Assembly: GCA_022447545.1 (NCBI GenBank)
Contig: JAKVBI010000002.1
Location: 228,743-257,105, forward strand
Origin: Myxococcota bacterium
GTDB taxonomy: Bacteria > Myxococcota_A > UBA9160 > SMWR01
Direction: 5' to 3'
DNA length: 28,363 bases
In this document: in pieces, positions 6,952-15,481 of the stretch
Layout of the letters: every line of letters begins with the position of its first letter
Position numbering within the stretch: the first letter of the stretch is position 1
Translations under genes and position numbers: made by a program
Notes under the pieces: model-generated
The model's input: the letters and a program-made list of their open reading frames with translations, nothing else
Told to the model about the DNA's origin: nothing
Database searches by the model: none

Positions 6952-8159
6952 TTGCCGGAGCTCCTACTTGCCCATTCGTCGCGCGGCAAACCCAGCCCGC
7001 GCTCGCCGACGACATTGCGCTGAATGTTTGCGGTCCCACCTGCCACCGCGATTCCAAGTGAATACATGTACTGGGTGACCCACTGACGCGCTTCGTTCGG
7101 GACACGCGCGAGTGCTCGCTCGTCGGGCGTGGGATCCAGCAACCCCTCGTCTCCCAGTAGGTCGAGAGCGAGCTTCGAGACCTCGTGAGAGATGTTGGTG
7201 CTTACGATCTTGTTCATCATGCCGAGCGGCCCGGCATCTCGCTGCTTGTTCCCGCGAGTCATCTGGTAGTAACCCGAATACTCGTGGGACCGAATCGCGC
7301 CCTCGATGGCCACGAGGCGCTGTCTGACTTCGGGGTCCTCGATGGCCAGCACTCCGTTTCGATTCGAATTCTTAGCGAGTGCGACAAGACCGTGAAGCAT
7401 CATGGCCGCGCGCGCGCTGTTTCCGATTCCATTGCGTTCGTGCTTTAGAGTTGCGCGAGAGACCAGCCAGCCTTCACCACGTTTTCCCACAATATGGTCC
7501 GCCGGCGTTCGCGCGTCCGTCATAAACACTTCGTTGAAATCTGCACCACCGGTCATTTGGCGCAGCGGGCGAACCTCCACTCCGGGCTGATCCATGGGGA
7601 TCAACAGATAGGAGATCCCCGCATGCTTCGGAACATCCGACTCGGTGCGGCAAAGGCAGAACATCCAATCGGCCTCGACGGCGGTGGTCGTCCAGATCTT
7701 CTGACCGTTGATCACCCATTCGTCGCCCACCAACTCCGCTCTCGTCTTGAGCGACGCCAGGTCACTCCCCGAACCGGGTTCGCTGTAACCCTGGCACCAC
7801 TTGAGTTCGCCCCGCACGCTCTTGGCAACGAACTTTTCCTTCTGCCAGGATTCGCCTTTTTCGAGCAGCGTGGGGACGAGCATCATGGGCCCGATCCCTC
7901 CGAAGTCCTGAGGCGCACGCACTCTGCCGAATTCCTCAGAGATCACTGCAGCCTTGAGGGAGTCCGGGGCCTGCTCGGAACCGCCGTATTGTTTGGGAAT
8001 CGAGCGCAGCAGGTAGCCCCGCTCAATGGCCTGCTCGCGGAAGTCCGCAGCTGCCTGTTCGAAGGGCGTCCCCTCTCCCTTGGGAGGCCATCGCTCCTCC
8101 AAGAAAGATCGAACCTCCTGTCGAAACTGTTCGTATTCGCTTCCGTAGCTCAAATCCAT
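6948..8159 (-). CDS. Acyl-CoA dehydrogenase, probable catalytic subunit
   Basis: 403 residues from ATG 8159. A longer frame to 8261 exists, but AGAGGA stands 6 nt before 8159 and the family begins at MDLSYGSEYEQFRQEVRSFL. It carries the FAD/substrate motif WCQGYSEPGSGSDLASLKT, the beta-domain segment GQKIWTTTAVEADWMF, and LKHERNGIG in the helix where related two-subunit enzymes have their catalytic Glu. The C-terminus NIQRNVVGERGLGLPRD is typical. It oxidises acyl-CoA to the trans-2-enoyl-CoA, passing electrons to ETF. It is the first gene of the two-gene operon, coupled to the smaller subunit. A TACAAT -10 element lies about 60 bp upstream. Confidence 0.9.
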   Translation of the reverse strand: MDLSYGSEYEQFRQEVRSFLEERWPPKGEGTPFEQAAADFREQAIERGYLLRSIPKQYGGSEQAPDSLKAAVISEEFGRVRAPQDFGGIGPMMLVPTLLEKGESWQKEKFVAKSVRGELKWCQGYSEPGSGSDLASLKTRAELVGDEWVINGQKIWTTTAVEADWMFCLCRTESDVPKHAGISYLLIPMDQPGVEVRPLRQMTGGADFNEVFMTDARTPADHIVGKRGEGWLVSRATLKHERNGIGNSARAAMMLHGLVALAKNSNRNGVLAIEDPEVRQRLVAIEGAIRSHEYSGYYQMTRGNKQRDAGPLGMMNKIVSTNISHEVSKLALDLLGDEGLLDPTPDERALARVPNEARQWVTQYMYSLGIAVAGGTANIQRNVVGERGLGLPRDEWASRSSGK

Positions 8160-8217
8160 GGAAATTCCTCTCGACGCAGCGGGCACCAACGCCCCTGATG
8201 CCACTGGAACCGGGCCC

Positions 8218-8223
8218 ATTGTA
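8218..8223 (-). promoter_or_regulatory. -10 element for the acyl-CoA dehydrogenase operon
   Basis: On the minus strand TACAAT is well placed for a start near 8211 and a leader of about 50 nt. The -35 region (GTCGAA at about 18 nt) is weak. It sits back to back with a plus-strand TATAGA at 8273. Confidence 0.35.
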
Positions 8224-8272
8224 GCCGCCAACGGCGTGTTTTCGACGTACCCGGCGCCCATCGTTGGGCTCC

Positions 8273-8278
8273 TATAGA
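8273..8278 (+). promoter_or_regulatory. -10 element for the phosphatase gene
   Basis: TATAGA lies 57 bp before the phosphatase ATG. No good -35 is visible, so this is a tentative call based on the -10 hexamer and the divergent layout. Confidence 0.3.
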
Positions 8279-8334
8279 CTGGGAGTCACGGGGGAATCGA
8301 AGCCCGCAAACGAGGGGAAGGAACCGGCGCGGAA

Positions 8335-9006
8335 ATGTCCCGTCCCAGACGTCTCCATCGCCGGCTGTTGGGGCTTGGCGCTGTGCTGTTGGCTGCCCTT
8401 GCTGCGCTCTGGTTGGGCGTTTTGTCGGAACCCCGCGTCGAACTGCTCGGACCCAGCATCATCGCCAACCTTCATGAAGTGGACCCGGGCCGCTTCTACC
8501 GTTCAGGACAACTCAACCCCTCTCAACTGCAGAGCACCCTCGACACCCTCGACATCCGGACCATCATCAACCTCCGGGGGTATGAAACGGAAGACGACTG
8601 GTACCAGCAGGAGATACGAGTCGCCGAGCGAAACGGAGTCGCTCACCACAATGTCCGTCTGAGTTCCAGCAGCCTCCCCCAGCCCGAGGAAATCGAGCGG
8701 CTTCTTTCGCTGTACGGTGAAGTGGAGCGCCCGATCCTCGTTCATTGCCATGGGGGCGCCGACCGAGCGGGTGAGGCCTCTGCCCTCTATCAGATCGAAT
8801 ACATGGGGCGTTCGCCGGAAGAGGCCCTCGCGATGTTGAGCTTCCCCTACCGCCACCTCTCGTGGCTCAAGCCCGCGAAGCGCTATTTCATCGAGCGCTA
8901 TCAGGGAGAGCAGTGGGTCCGAAATGGCTACGAGCCTTGCGATCCCGAGCACTTCCACTACTACCGGGCGAGGCACTGCAGACCTCAGGGCGGACCCGAG
9001 AGCTAG
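8335..9006 (+). CDS. Membrane-anchored tyrosine/dual-specificity-type phosphatase
   Basis: 223 residues. An N-terminal arginine-rich stretch and a single hydrophobic segment (about 11-30) anchor the protein, leaving the catalytic domain in the periplasm. FYRSGQLNPSQLQSTL and IRTIINLRG are typical of the DUF442/Siw14-like protein tyrosine phosphatase family. The active site HCHGGADRAG contains the CX5R loop with nucleophile Cys138 and Arg144, which cleaves phosphate esters through a cysteinyl-phosphate. Asp is not seen at the usual general-acid loop with certainty. Possible substrates are phosphoproteins, phosphoinositides or lipid/sugar phosphates. The gene is transcribed divergently from the acyl-CoA dehydrogenase operon and ends 10 bp from the convergent TPR protein gene. 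Confidence 0.85.
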   Translation: MSRPRRLHRRLLGLGAVLLAALAALWLGVLSEPRVELLGPSIIANLHEVDPGRFYRSGQLNPSQLQSTLDTLDIRTIINLRGYETEDDWYQQEIRVAERNGVAHHNVRLSSSSLPQPEEIERLLSLYGEVERPILVHCHGGADRAGEASALYQIEYMGRSPEEALAMLSFPYRHLSWLKPAKRYFIERYQGEQWVRNGYEPCDPEHFHYYRARHCRPQGGPES

Positions 9007-9016
9007 ACTGGGTCGG

Positions 9017-10630
9017 TCAGGGTCTCTCCAACCCGTATGCCCGCTCTAGTTGAGACTCCAGGCCATCCGCCCAACGCATCATCCTTTTCCCTCGCGGCGT
9101 GTTCGTCCCGTAGAGGCTTGCTGCGATCTCGATCAGGTGCAGCGCCTCGGCGCCGCGCCCCTGGCTGACCATCATTTGAGCCACCACGCGAGAGACATCT
9201 GCGAGATGAGGGTCGAGCCGAGTGGCTTCGATCCATTTCTTTCGAGCGACGTAACGTGAGTTGGGCACCTGCTCCATGGCCTCGGCAGCACCGAGACGTC
9301 GGAGCGCGAAGTTGAGACGGATGCCTACGCGATACGCTTCGATGGCCGACTCCACGTCGATCCTGTCGATGACGTCGGTCGCCAGGTTCCCAGTCTCGAA
9401 CCCGCGAGTGCGCATTTCGGTCACGATGGCGTAATTGGCAGCGTCGAGACGGAGGGCCCCCCCAGCCGGATTCATCAAGGACTCGACATCGTCGGCTACG
9501 TGGATCGCTCCGTAGATGTGCAGCAGCTCGTGCAGGAGCACTCGACTCTGCATCTCGTCGGGCTCCAGCCTCACCGTCAAATCGTCACCCAGGAATTCAG
9601 CCAGACCCGCCATTCGCACCCCGGATCGATTGGCCGCTCGACCCGTGAAGCACGCATAGAGCATCCCCGACCGCCGAGTCGACGGGTCGAGACAATCAGA
9701 GTGGATCGAATTCAAATCCGAGGCTGCACCAGCCAAGCGAACGGGTTCGATGGCGACGAGCACGAACCATACATCGAGGATTTCCGCCAACTGGATCGAC
9801 GCATCCAACCACAAAGCACGAATTCGAAACTTCCAGCCCGGATCTTTTCGGACGATCTCATCGGCCCGCACCACCACCGGCACAAATGTGCGTGACGACC
9901 AAGTCGGGTCCACCTCCGACAGAAGACCTGCTGCGGCGTGCGCCGCACGCGGATTGAGATCCGCGAGCCAGAGCGCAGTACGGAGTTGATCACTGGCCTC
10001 GTCGTCGCGACCGACGGCAGCCAGCTCTCGACCTGCGATCATGCGCACGCGTGGGTCATAGGGATACTGGCGGGCCCAGGCGATTGCTGGCTCTAGGCCG
10101 TCGGGCACGCGCCCCGACGCGCGCCCGGTGAGTGCTCGAAAACGTTCATGAGCACCGACATGCGACCCCTCAAGGGCCAGTGCCCGTTCGAGTGCATCCC
10201 GAGCCGCTTGATCGTCTTGAATCTCGAGGGAGGCATCCGCCAGCGCAACCCAGGCTTCCACCAGTGAGGGTGAGATTTCGACCGCTCGGTCGAGAGATTC
10301 GATTGCATCCGAACGACGCCCCTCGATCAAGGCGACTCGAGCCAGGCCCACATGAGCCAAAGCAGAGTTCGGGTTCATGCGAATCAATCGTTCGTAGCGC
10401 GAGCGCGCTACATCGAGTTCTCCGAGCTCGAGCGCTTGATCGGCCAGGTCCAACAACGGCCCACCATCAGAGATGGGTCTCGAGGTTGCAGCGGCGGAAG
10501 GTTTTGTGGAAGCAGAGTCCGTAGGAAGCAGAACTCGGCCGCCGCAAGCCAGCCACAACAGGACCCCGACTGCCAGAGCGGCTCGGCGCGTCTTGCGTCC
10601 AGCCAACATCCTTCGATCGCTGGGAATCAT
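9017..10630 (-). CDS. TPR protein with embedded metzincin-type zinc protease motif
   Basis: 537 residues. An N-terminal export signal ends in LLWLACGG, a lipobox-like site (Cys29), though Trp at -3 is unusual. Residues about 58-235 are tetratricopeptide repeats (LLDLADQALELGELDVARSR and following units). A central domain (about 245-400) contains HELLHIYGAIH, an exact HExxHxxGxxH zinc site (His367, Glu368, His371, His377), followed by SLMNP with Met386 as a plausible Met-turn, as in metzincins. More helical, TPR-like sequence follows (about 415-530). It is predicted to be a membrane-attached periplasmic peptidase or an inactive relative. The ATG overlaps the sucA stop (ATGA), so it is translated from the sucA mRNA. 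I know no named family with this exact architecture. Confidence 0.82.
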   Translation of the reverse strand: MIPSDRRMLAGRKTRRAALAVGVLLWLACGGRVLLPTDSASTKPSAAATSRPISDGGPLLDLADQALELGELDVARSRYERLIRMNPNSALAHVGLARVALIEGRRSDAIESLDRAVEISPSLVEAWVALADASLEIQDDQAARDALERALALEGSHVGAHERFRALTGRASGRVPDGLEPAIAWARQYPYDPRVRMIAGRELAAVGRDDEASDQLRTALWLADLNPRAAHAAAGLLSEVDPTWSSRTFVPVVVRADEIVRKDPGWKFRIRALWLDASIQLAEILDVWFVLVAIEPVRLAGAASDLNSIHSDCLDPSTRRSGMLYACFTGRAANRSGVRMAGLAEFLGDDLTVRLEPDEMQSRVLLHELLHIYGAIHVADDVESLMNPAGGALRLDAANYAIVTEMRTRGFETGNLATDVIDRIDVESAIEAYRVGIRLNFALRRLGAAEAMEQVPNSRYVARKKWIEATRLDPHLADVSRVVAQMMVSQGRGAEALHLIEIAASLYGTNTPRGKRMMRWADGLESQLERAYGLERP

Positions 10631-13470
10631 TCCTCTCCGTCAACGCCTGCCAGAGCTTTGTTGACCAGTGCGCGCTGCTCATCGCGGTGAATGCGAATCG
10701 AGCCCACCGCGGTACTCGCCGCCTCACTTCGACTGGCGTGGAAGAGTTCTTGTCCCGAACGCAGTGCGTCCCTCAACCGGTCGTGCAAAAACCCCCAGCC
10801 GCCCATATTCTCCGGCTCTTCCTGACTCCACACCACAGTCCCCGCACTCGGGTATTTAGAGATCACACGATCAATCTCGTCAGCGGGCCATGGGTAGAGT
10901 TGTTCCACCCGCACGATGGCTATCGGCCCCGGCTGGTCCGGCCAACGCCGCTCGCACTCGGCGATCAGATCGTAATAGAGTTTTCCACTGCAAAAGACGA
11001 TCCGCCTCGCACTGCCCGGAGCCGCTACAAACCGCTCATCGTCGATCACTTTGGAGAATCGACCCGTCGTCAATTCCCTGGCATCCGACGTAGCCACTGG
11101 TGACCTCAGTAGACTCTTCGGCGTAAAGATGACCATGGGGCTCCTGAATCGACGCAACATTTGACGCCTCAGGACATGAAAATACTGCGCGGGCGTCGTG
11201 CAATTGACGATCTGCAGGTTGTCACTCGCGCAACTCTGCAGAAACCGTTCGACCCGCGCGCTGGAATGCTCGGGGCCCTGTCCTTCGTAGCCATGGGGCA
11301 AAAGCATGACCAGACCACTCATGCGCTGCCATTTGACATGAGCCGAAGTGATGAACTGATCGATGATCACTTGAGCACCATTGGCAAAGTCTCCGAATTG
11401 TGCCTCCCACAGGGTCAGCGTCGTGGGATCCGCGAGGCTGTATCCGTATTCAAAACCCAGGACAGCCGCCTCGGACAGAAGACTGTCATAGACCTCGAAC
11501 CGGGCCTGGCCAGAAGACAGATGAGCCAAGGCTACGTATTCATCCGCGTTCTTCTGGTCGATGACCGACGCGTGCCGATGACTGAAGGTCCCGCGAACAC
11601 TGTCCTGCCCGGTCAAACGAACTGGAGTGCCTTCGAGGACGAGGCTCCCGAAGGCCAGCAACTCCGCCGTCCCCCAATCAATCGGCAAAGAGTCAGACAC
11701 ACATTTACGTCTCTTCTCCAGCACGGTGGCGAGCTTGGGATGAAGGGAGAAACCCTCCGGAACAGATCCGATCTGCTCAGCCAATTGCAACAGACGATCC
11801 TCTGCGATGCCCGTTTCGGGATCTTCGATCGGCAGGGTCCGGGAATAACCCGTCCATGGACCCCGCGGCTCGTAGGGTTCGTCGGGACCCGGAGGCCGAG
11901 TTTGAATGCCTTCCAGTGCCTGACTGAGCTGATTCTTGAGATCGGACTCGATGCGCGATACGTCGTCGGCCCTCAGGATTCCCAACTCCAGTAGTTCCTG
12001 GGTGTAGCGCTCGCGAACGGAGTTGCGAGCGCGAATCTTCTCGTAAAGCAGAGGCTGGGTAAAACTGGGCTCGTCGCCTTCGTTGTGTCCATGTCGGCGA
12101 TAGCAGACCATGTCGATCACCACGTCTTCCCGGAACCGCCTTCGGTATTCCATGGCCAATTTCACACAATGGACAACAGCCTCGGGCTCATCCCCGTTCA
12201 CGTGAAAAATGGGCACTTGGATCATCTTCGCCACGTCGGTGGCGTAGAGGGTCGAACGCGCTTCGTCGGGCGGTGTCGTGAACCCGATCTGATTGTTGAC
12301 TACCACGTGAATCGTTCCACCCGTGGAAAATCCGACCAACTGAGACAGGTTGAGTGTCTCTGCAACGATCCCCTGGCCTGCGAAAGCCGCATCCCCGTGG
12401 ACCAGCACGGGCAAAACCTGTTCGCCGTTCTCGTCTCCCCTGCGAACCTGCTTCGCTCGAACTCGGCCCTCCACGACTGGACCCACGGCTTCCAAGTGCG
12501 AAGGGTTCGCAGTGAGCGAGAGATGAACGGTTTTACCGCATCGCGTGACGCGATCGTTGGAATAGCCCTTGTGGTACTTCACGTCTCCCGAACCAAACGG
12601 GCTGTCGGCGAGAGGATTGTCCTCGAATTCCGAGAAGATCGACGCGACGCTCTTGCCGAGAACATTGGAGAGCACATTGAGACGGCCTCGATGAGCCATT
12701 CCAATGACGAGTTCGTCGATCCCCTTCTCGGGCGCACCCTCGACGATGGTGTCGAGTAGGGGAATCAAACATTCCGCTCCCTCTAAAGAGAAACGTTTCT
12801 GCCCCAGGAACTTGGTGTGAACGAAGTTCTCGAACAACTCGGCAGCAGCCAGCTTCTCCAAGATCCCCAGACGTTCAGTGGCGTGGAGAGACGACTGGTT
12901 CTCGCTCTGTTCCATCACACTCTGGAGCCAGGTTCGACGCCCCGGATCCTGTACGTGTGTGAATTCGACGCCGATGACCCGGCAATAGGTCCGGCGCAAA
13001 CGCTCCAGGATCTCCGACAGAACCTGGATGGTTCCTCCGGGCAAATCACCCGCCATATAAGCATTGTCGAGGTCATCGCTCCCAAATCCGTAGTGAGCGG
13101 GATCGAGTTCGGGAAAATAGGACGTGCGGGAACCGAGAGGGTCGGTACCCGCGATCCGGTGGCCCCGTGCCCGGTACGCATGAATCAGTCTCAGAACGCG
13201 AGCATGCCGATCGGCCAGCTCCGCGTTGGAAGACTCTTCGGGCGTTCCCTGGGAGGTTTGGGGACGGCTGGGCGCGATGGAGCCCGGGTCCGCTCCAGCG
13301 CCATCACCGAAGAGCTCGGACCAGCTCTCGTCGACGGAGCTGGGATCAACCTCGTAACGCTGGCGGATCTCCTCCACCAGAGCCGCATTGACCCCGAAGC
13401 TACTGAGATCGTCTTCCGCTGAGCGGGTTCTCTTGGATCCGGATTCCGGGGACTTTCGGGTGCCTTCCAT
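10627..13470 (-). CDS. sucA: 2-oxoglutarate dehydrogenase E1 component
   Basis: 947 residues from ATG 13470, supported by AGGAG with 5 nt spacing and a length typical for the family. The open frame reaches 13851 but would overlap the divergent glycosylase gene. The N-terminal FGVNAALVEEIRQRYEVDPSSVDESWSELF-like segment (shown here in part: VDPSSVDESWSELF, 41-54) is the E2-binding peptide region. The thiamine diphosphate motif runs from GDAAFAGQG (359-367) to NNQIGF (392-397), and the substrate histidines lie in GMAHRGRLNVL and TANPSHLEAVGPVVEG. The enzyme decarboxylates 2-oxoglutarate in the TCA cycle and passes the succinyl group to lipoyl-E2 in the cytoplasm. Unusually, neither E2 (sucB) nor E3 is adjacent; the next gene encodes the TPR/metzincin protein. 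Confidence 0.95.
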   Translation of the reverse strand: MEGTRKSPESGSKRTRSAEDDLSSFGVNAALVEEIRQRYEVDPSSVDESWSELFGDGAGADPGSIAPSRPQTSQGTPEESSNAELADRHARVLRLIHAYRARGHRIAGTDPLGSRTSYFPELDPAHYGFGSDDLDNAYMAGDLPGGTIQVLSEILERLRRTYCRVIGVEFTHVQDPGRRTWLQSVMEQSENQSSLHATERLGILEKLAAAELFENFVHTKFLGQKRFSLEGAECLIPLLDTIVEGAPEKGIDELVIGMAHRGRLNVLSNVLGKSVASIFSEFEDNPLADSPFGSGDVKYHKGYSNDRVTRCGKTVHLSLTANPSHLEAVGPVVEGRVRAKQVRRGDENGEQVLPVLVHGDAAFAGQGIVAETLNLSQLVGFSTGGTIHVVVNNQIGFTTPPDEARSTLYATDVAKMIQVPIFHVNGDEPEAVVHCVKLAMEYRRRFREDVVIDMVCYRRHGHNEGDEPSFTQPLLYEKIRARNSVRERYTQELLELGILRADDVSRIESDLKNQLSQALEGIQTRPPGPDEPYEPRGPWTGYSRTLPIEDPETGIAEDRLLQLAEQIGSVPEGFSLHPKLATVLEKRRKCVSDSLPIDWGTAELLAFGSLVLEGTPVRLTGQDSVRGTFSHRHASVIDQKNADEYVALAHLSSGQARFEVYDSLLSEAAVLGFEYGYSLADPTTLTLWEAQFGDFANGAQVIIDQFITSAHVKWQRMSGLVMLLPHGYEGQGPEHSSARVERFLQSCASDNLQIVNCTTPAQYFHVLRRQMLRRFRSPMVIFTPKSLLRSPVATSDARELTTGRFSKVIDDERFVAAPGSARRIVFCSGKLYYDLIAECERRWPDQPGPIAIVRVEQLYPWPADEIDRVISKYPSAGTVVWSQEEPENMGGWGFLHDRLRDALRSGQELFHASRSEAASTAVGSIRIHRDEQRALVNKALAGVDGEE

Positions 13471-13475
13471 GCCAG

Positions 13476-13480
13476 CTCCT
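13476..13480 (-). promoter_or_regulatory. Ribosome binding site deciding the sucA start
   Basis: AGGAG on the minus strand, 5 nt before ATG 13470, supports this internal start over the longer open frame. Confidence 0.6.
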
Positions 13481-13618
13481 GCACGGCCTCGGGGACCTTC
13501 ACGAATCCCCCCTTTCGGCGGCGCAGCGGGCGCGGGGAAACACTCGTAGCCGACCTGGCGCGCAACGCCGCGTGCCCAAAGATCGGCACCTCCCCAGCGC
13601 TGGTGCGCCTCACTCCTT

Positions 13619-13624
13619 ACTATA
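13619..13624 (-). promoter_or_regulatory. -10 element for sucA
   Basis: TATAGT on the minus strand would give a leader of about 140 nt before the sucA ATG. The -35 region is poor (GGACTG-like). It lies in the 250-bp gap between divergent sucA and the DNA glycosylase gene, the remainder of which shows nothing else I can name. Confidence 0.3.
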
Positions 13625-13720
13625 CCGCTCATCGGTGGAGACAGTCCGAAACGGATCACCACCAGGTGTCGCTTCGAAACGCCGAACGGACCCTTCCATC
13701 GCGCACTGGAATCTGGAGCC

Positions 13721-14374
13721 ATGAGCCCCCATCGACCCGGTTCCACCTTCTCCCGTTCCTTCTTCGCAAGGCCTTGTCTGGAAGTGGCACCCGACCTGAT
13801 CGGCGCGTATCTGGTCCGGACAGGCGCTCGCACCCGCTGCTTGGGGCGCATCGTCGAAGTGGAGGCGTATCTCGGAGATGGCAGTGATCCTGGCTCTCAT
13901 TCTCACCGCGGTCCCACACCCCGCAACCGGGTGATGTTCGGTCCGCCTGGAAAAGCCTACGTGTACAGAAGCTACGGCGTGCACATCTGCGCAAACGTCG
14001 TATGTGAAGAAGCGGGTCGGGGCGCCGCGGTGCTGTTCCGAGCCATCGAGCCCCTCGAGGGGATCGAATTGATGCAAGCGCGTCGGGGGCTGAGCCCACA
14101 AGCTCCCAGGAGGGCGATCTCCAACGGCCCCGGCAAGCTCTGTCAGGCCTTCGACGTGGGCATGGAATTCGACGGTCGATCCCTCCTCCGCGGGGCTCTG
14201 GCGTTGAGGGCCCCAGGGCGTCGGGACCCACCCGTCGACGTGGCGACGAGTTCGAGAATTGGCTTGAGCCGGGGCAATGACCTGCCCTACCGCTTCTACG
14301 CTCGCGGCAGCGAGTGGCTGAGCCCGGGTCGGCCCGGTGCGGCCCCTCGACGCACTCGATCGGACGATCGCTGA
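13721..14374 (+). CDS. 3-methyladenine DNA glycosylase, AAG/MPG type
   Basis: 217 residues. It removes alkylated purines (3-methyladenine, hypoxanthine) from DNA to start base-excision repair. The sequence follows the human AAG family closely. IVEVEAYLGDG carries the general base Glu48 and the intercalating-side Tyr50. TPRNRVMFGPPGKAYVYRSY is the conserved core. Asn92 in HICANVV and Arg107 in LFRAIEP match the human substrate-pocket Asn and Arg. The C-terminal tail after about residue 200 is short and Arg/Pro-rich. ATG 13721 has GGAG just upstream. It diverges from sucA; the downstream prenyltransferase gene is 138 bp away. Confidence 0.93.
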   Translation: MSPHRPGSTFSRSFFARPCLEVAPDLIGAYLVRTGARTRCLGRIVEVEAYLGDGSDPGSHSHRGPTPRNRVMFGPPGKAYVYRSYGVHICANVVCEEAGRGAAVLFRAIEPLEGIELMQARRGLSPQAPRRAISNGPGKLCQAFDVGMEFDGRSLLRGALALRAPGRRDPPVDVATSSRIGLSRGNDLPYRFYARGSEWLSPGRPGAAPRRTRSDDR

Positions 14375-14512
14375 CCGATTCGAGCCCGTGGCGATCCCAT
14401 GAAACGCGAAGCCTAATCTTCGGTCCCCGGCATCCGGAAAACAGGGCCAAGGACCTGTCAACCACCCGCAATTGCCGATCCCTCCGATCAAAGGTCGCGT
14501 TACACTCCCGGC

Positions 14513-15460
14513 GTGTCTGAAGCGCCCGAAATCGGCGACCCGGATTTCTCCAATGGCAATAAGGGGAGGCCACAAGGCAGCCCCGTGTTCGCGCTGTGGC
14601 GACTGCTGCGTCCCACCCAGTGGATCAAGAACACACTGCTCTTTGCAGCCCTGGTCTTCGCTCAGCGCCTATTCGACTTCGAAGCGGTGTTGCTGGCAAC
14701 GCTCGGGTTTTCGAGCTTCAGCCTGGCGTCTTCATCGGTCTACGTCATCAATGACCTGATCGATGCCGATCGCGACAGGGCCCATCCAGTCAAACGCTTT
14801 CGACCCATTGCTTCGGGCGAGGTAAACAACCGCTTGGCCGGTTTGCTGGCCGTCCTCCTGACCCTTTCGAGTATGGGTCTGGCCTTTTGGATCGGTCCGG
14901 AGTTCGGCTGGTCCGTGCTCATCTACCTGGCCATGAGCCACTTCTATTCGATGATGGGAAAGGGCATCGCGATCCTGGATGTGATGCTGATCGCTGCAGG
15001 CTTCGTGATCCGCGCCGTCAGCGGGGCCCTGGCCATCGAGGTTCCAATCTCCAGTTGGTTCCTGCTCTGCGCCCTTTTTCTCTCGTTGTTCATCGCGTTG
15101 TGCAAACGCAAGGCGGAACTGCTCGCTCTGGATACGGAGGCGGCACAGACGCGCCCCGTCCTTCGCATCTATACCCTGGATGCACTCAACACGTTCGTCG
15201 CAACCTCGATGTCCGGAACGCTCATCAGCTACGCCCTCTACGTCCTCGACTCGCGGCATACGACGGCCCTGGGCATCAATCCCCTCTCACTGACCCTCCC
15301 CTTCGTCCTGTTCGGTGTCTTCCGTTACGCGTTGTTGGTCGAAACCGCGGGATCAGGGGAGCGGGCCGAAGAGGTGCTGCTTCGCGACCATTCAATGGGC
15401 GTGTGCGTACTGGCGTTCGCTGCTGTCGCTGTCTGGGCCCTTTACGGCGGCGGCAGCTAG
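14513..15460 (+). CDS. UbiA-family prenyltransferase, decaprenyl-phosphate phosphoribosyltransferase-like
   Basis: 315 residues from GTG 14513, with about 8 hydrophobic membrane segments. RPTQWIKN (33-40), the metal/diphosphate motif NDLIDADRD (80-88) followed by HPVKRFRPIASG, and the second acidic motif LDVMLIAAGFVIRAVSGA are the marks of the UbiA branch that includes decaprenyl-phosphate phosphoribosyltransferase (Rv3806c type). That enzyme joins PRPP to polyprenyl phosphate to start arabinofuranose-donor synthesis. The oxidation/epimerisation partners (DprE1/DprE2) are not in the window. No clear ribosome binding site precedes GTG. The preceding 138 bp contain TACACT (14501-14506) as a possible -10 lying only 6 nt from the start codon, compatible with a very short leader. 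Specificity for phosphoribosyl transfer is inference. Confidence 0.85.
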   Translation: MSEAPEIGDPDFSNGNKGRPQGSPVFALWRLLRPTQWIKNTLLFAALVFAQRLFDFEAVLLATLGFSSFSLASSSVYVINDLIDADRDRAHPVKRFRPIASGEVNNRLAGLLAVLLTLSSMGLAFWIGPEFGWSVLIYLAMSHFYSMMGKGIAILDVMLIAAGFVIRAVSGALAIEVPISSWFLLCALFLSLFIALCKRKAELLALDTEAAQTRPVLRIYTLDALNTFVATSMSGTLISYALYVLDSRHTTALGINPLSLTLPFVLFGVFRYALLVETAGSGERAEEVLLRDHSMGVCVLAFAAVAVWALYGGGS

Positions 15461-15481
15461 ATCACAAATGCGGGATCTGAC

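Noticed and set aside
13471-13851. N-terminal extension of sucA
   Set aside because: It overlaps the divergent glycosylase start, is not family-like, and a good ribosome binding site supports ATG 13470.
13656-14575. Two minus-strand frames over 300 codons antisense to the DNA glycosylase
   Set aside because: They are antisense to a clear AAG-family protein and show no domain of their own.
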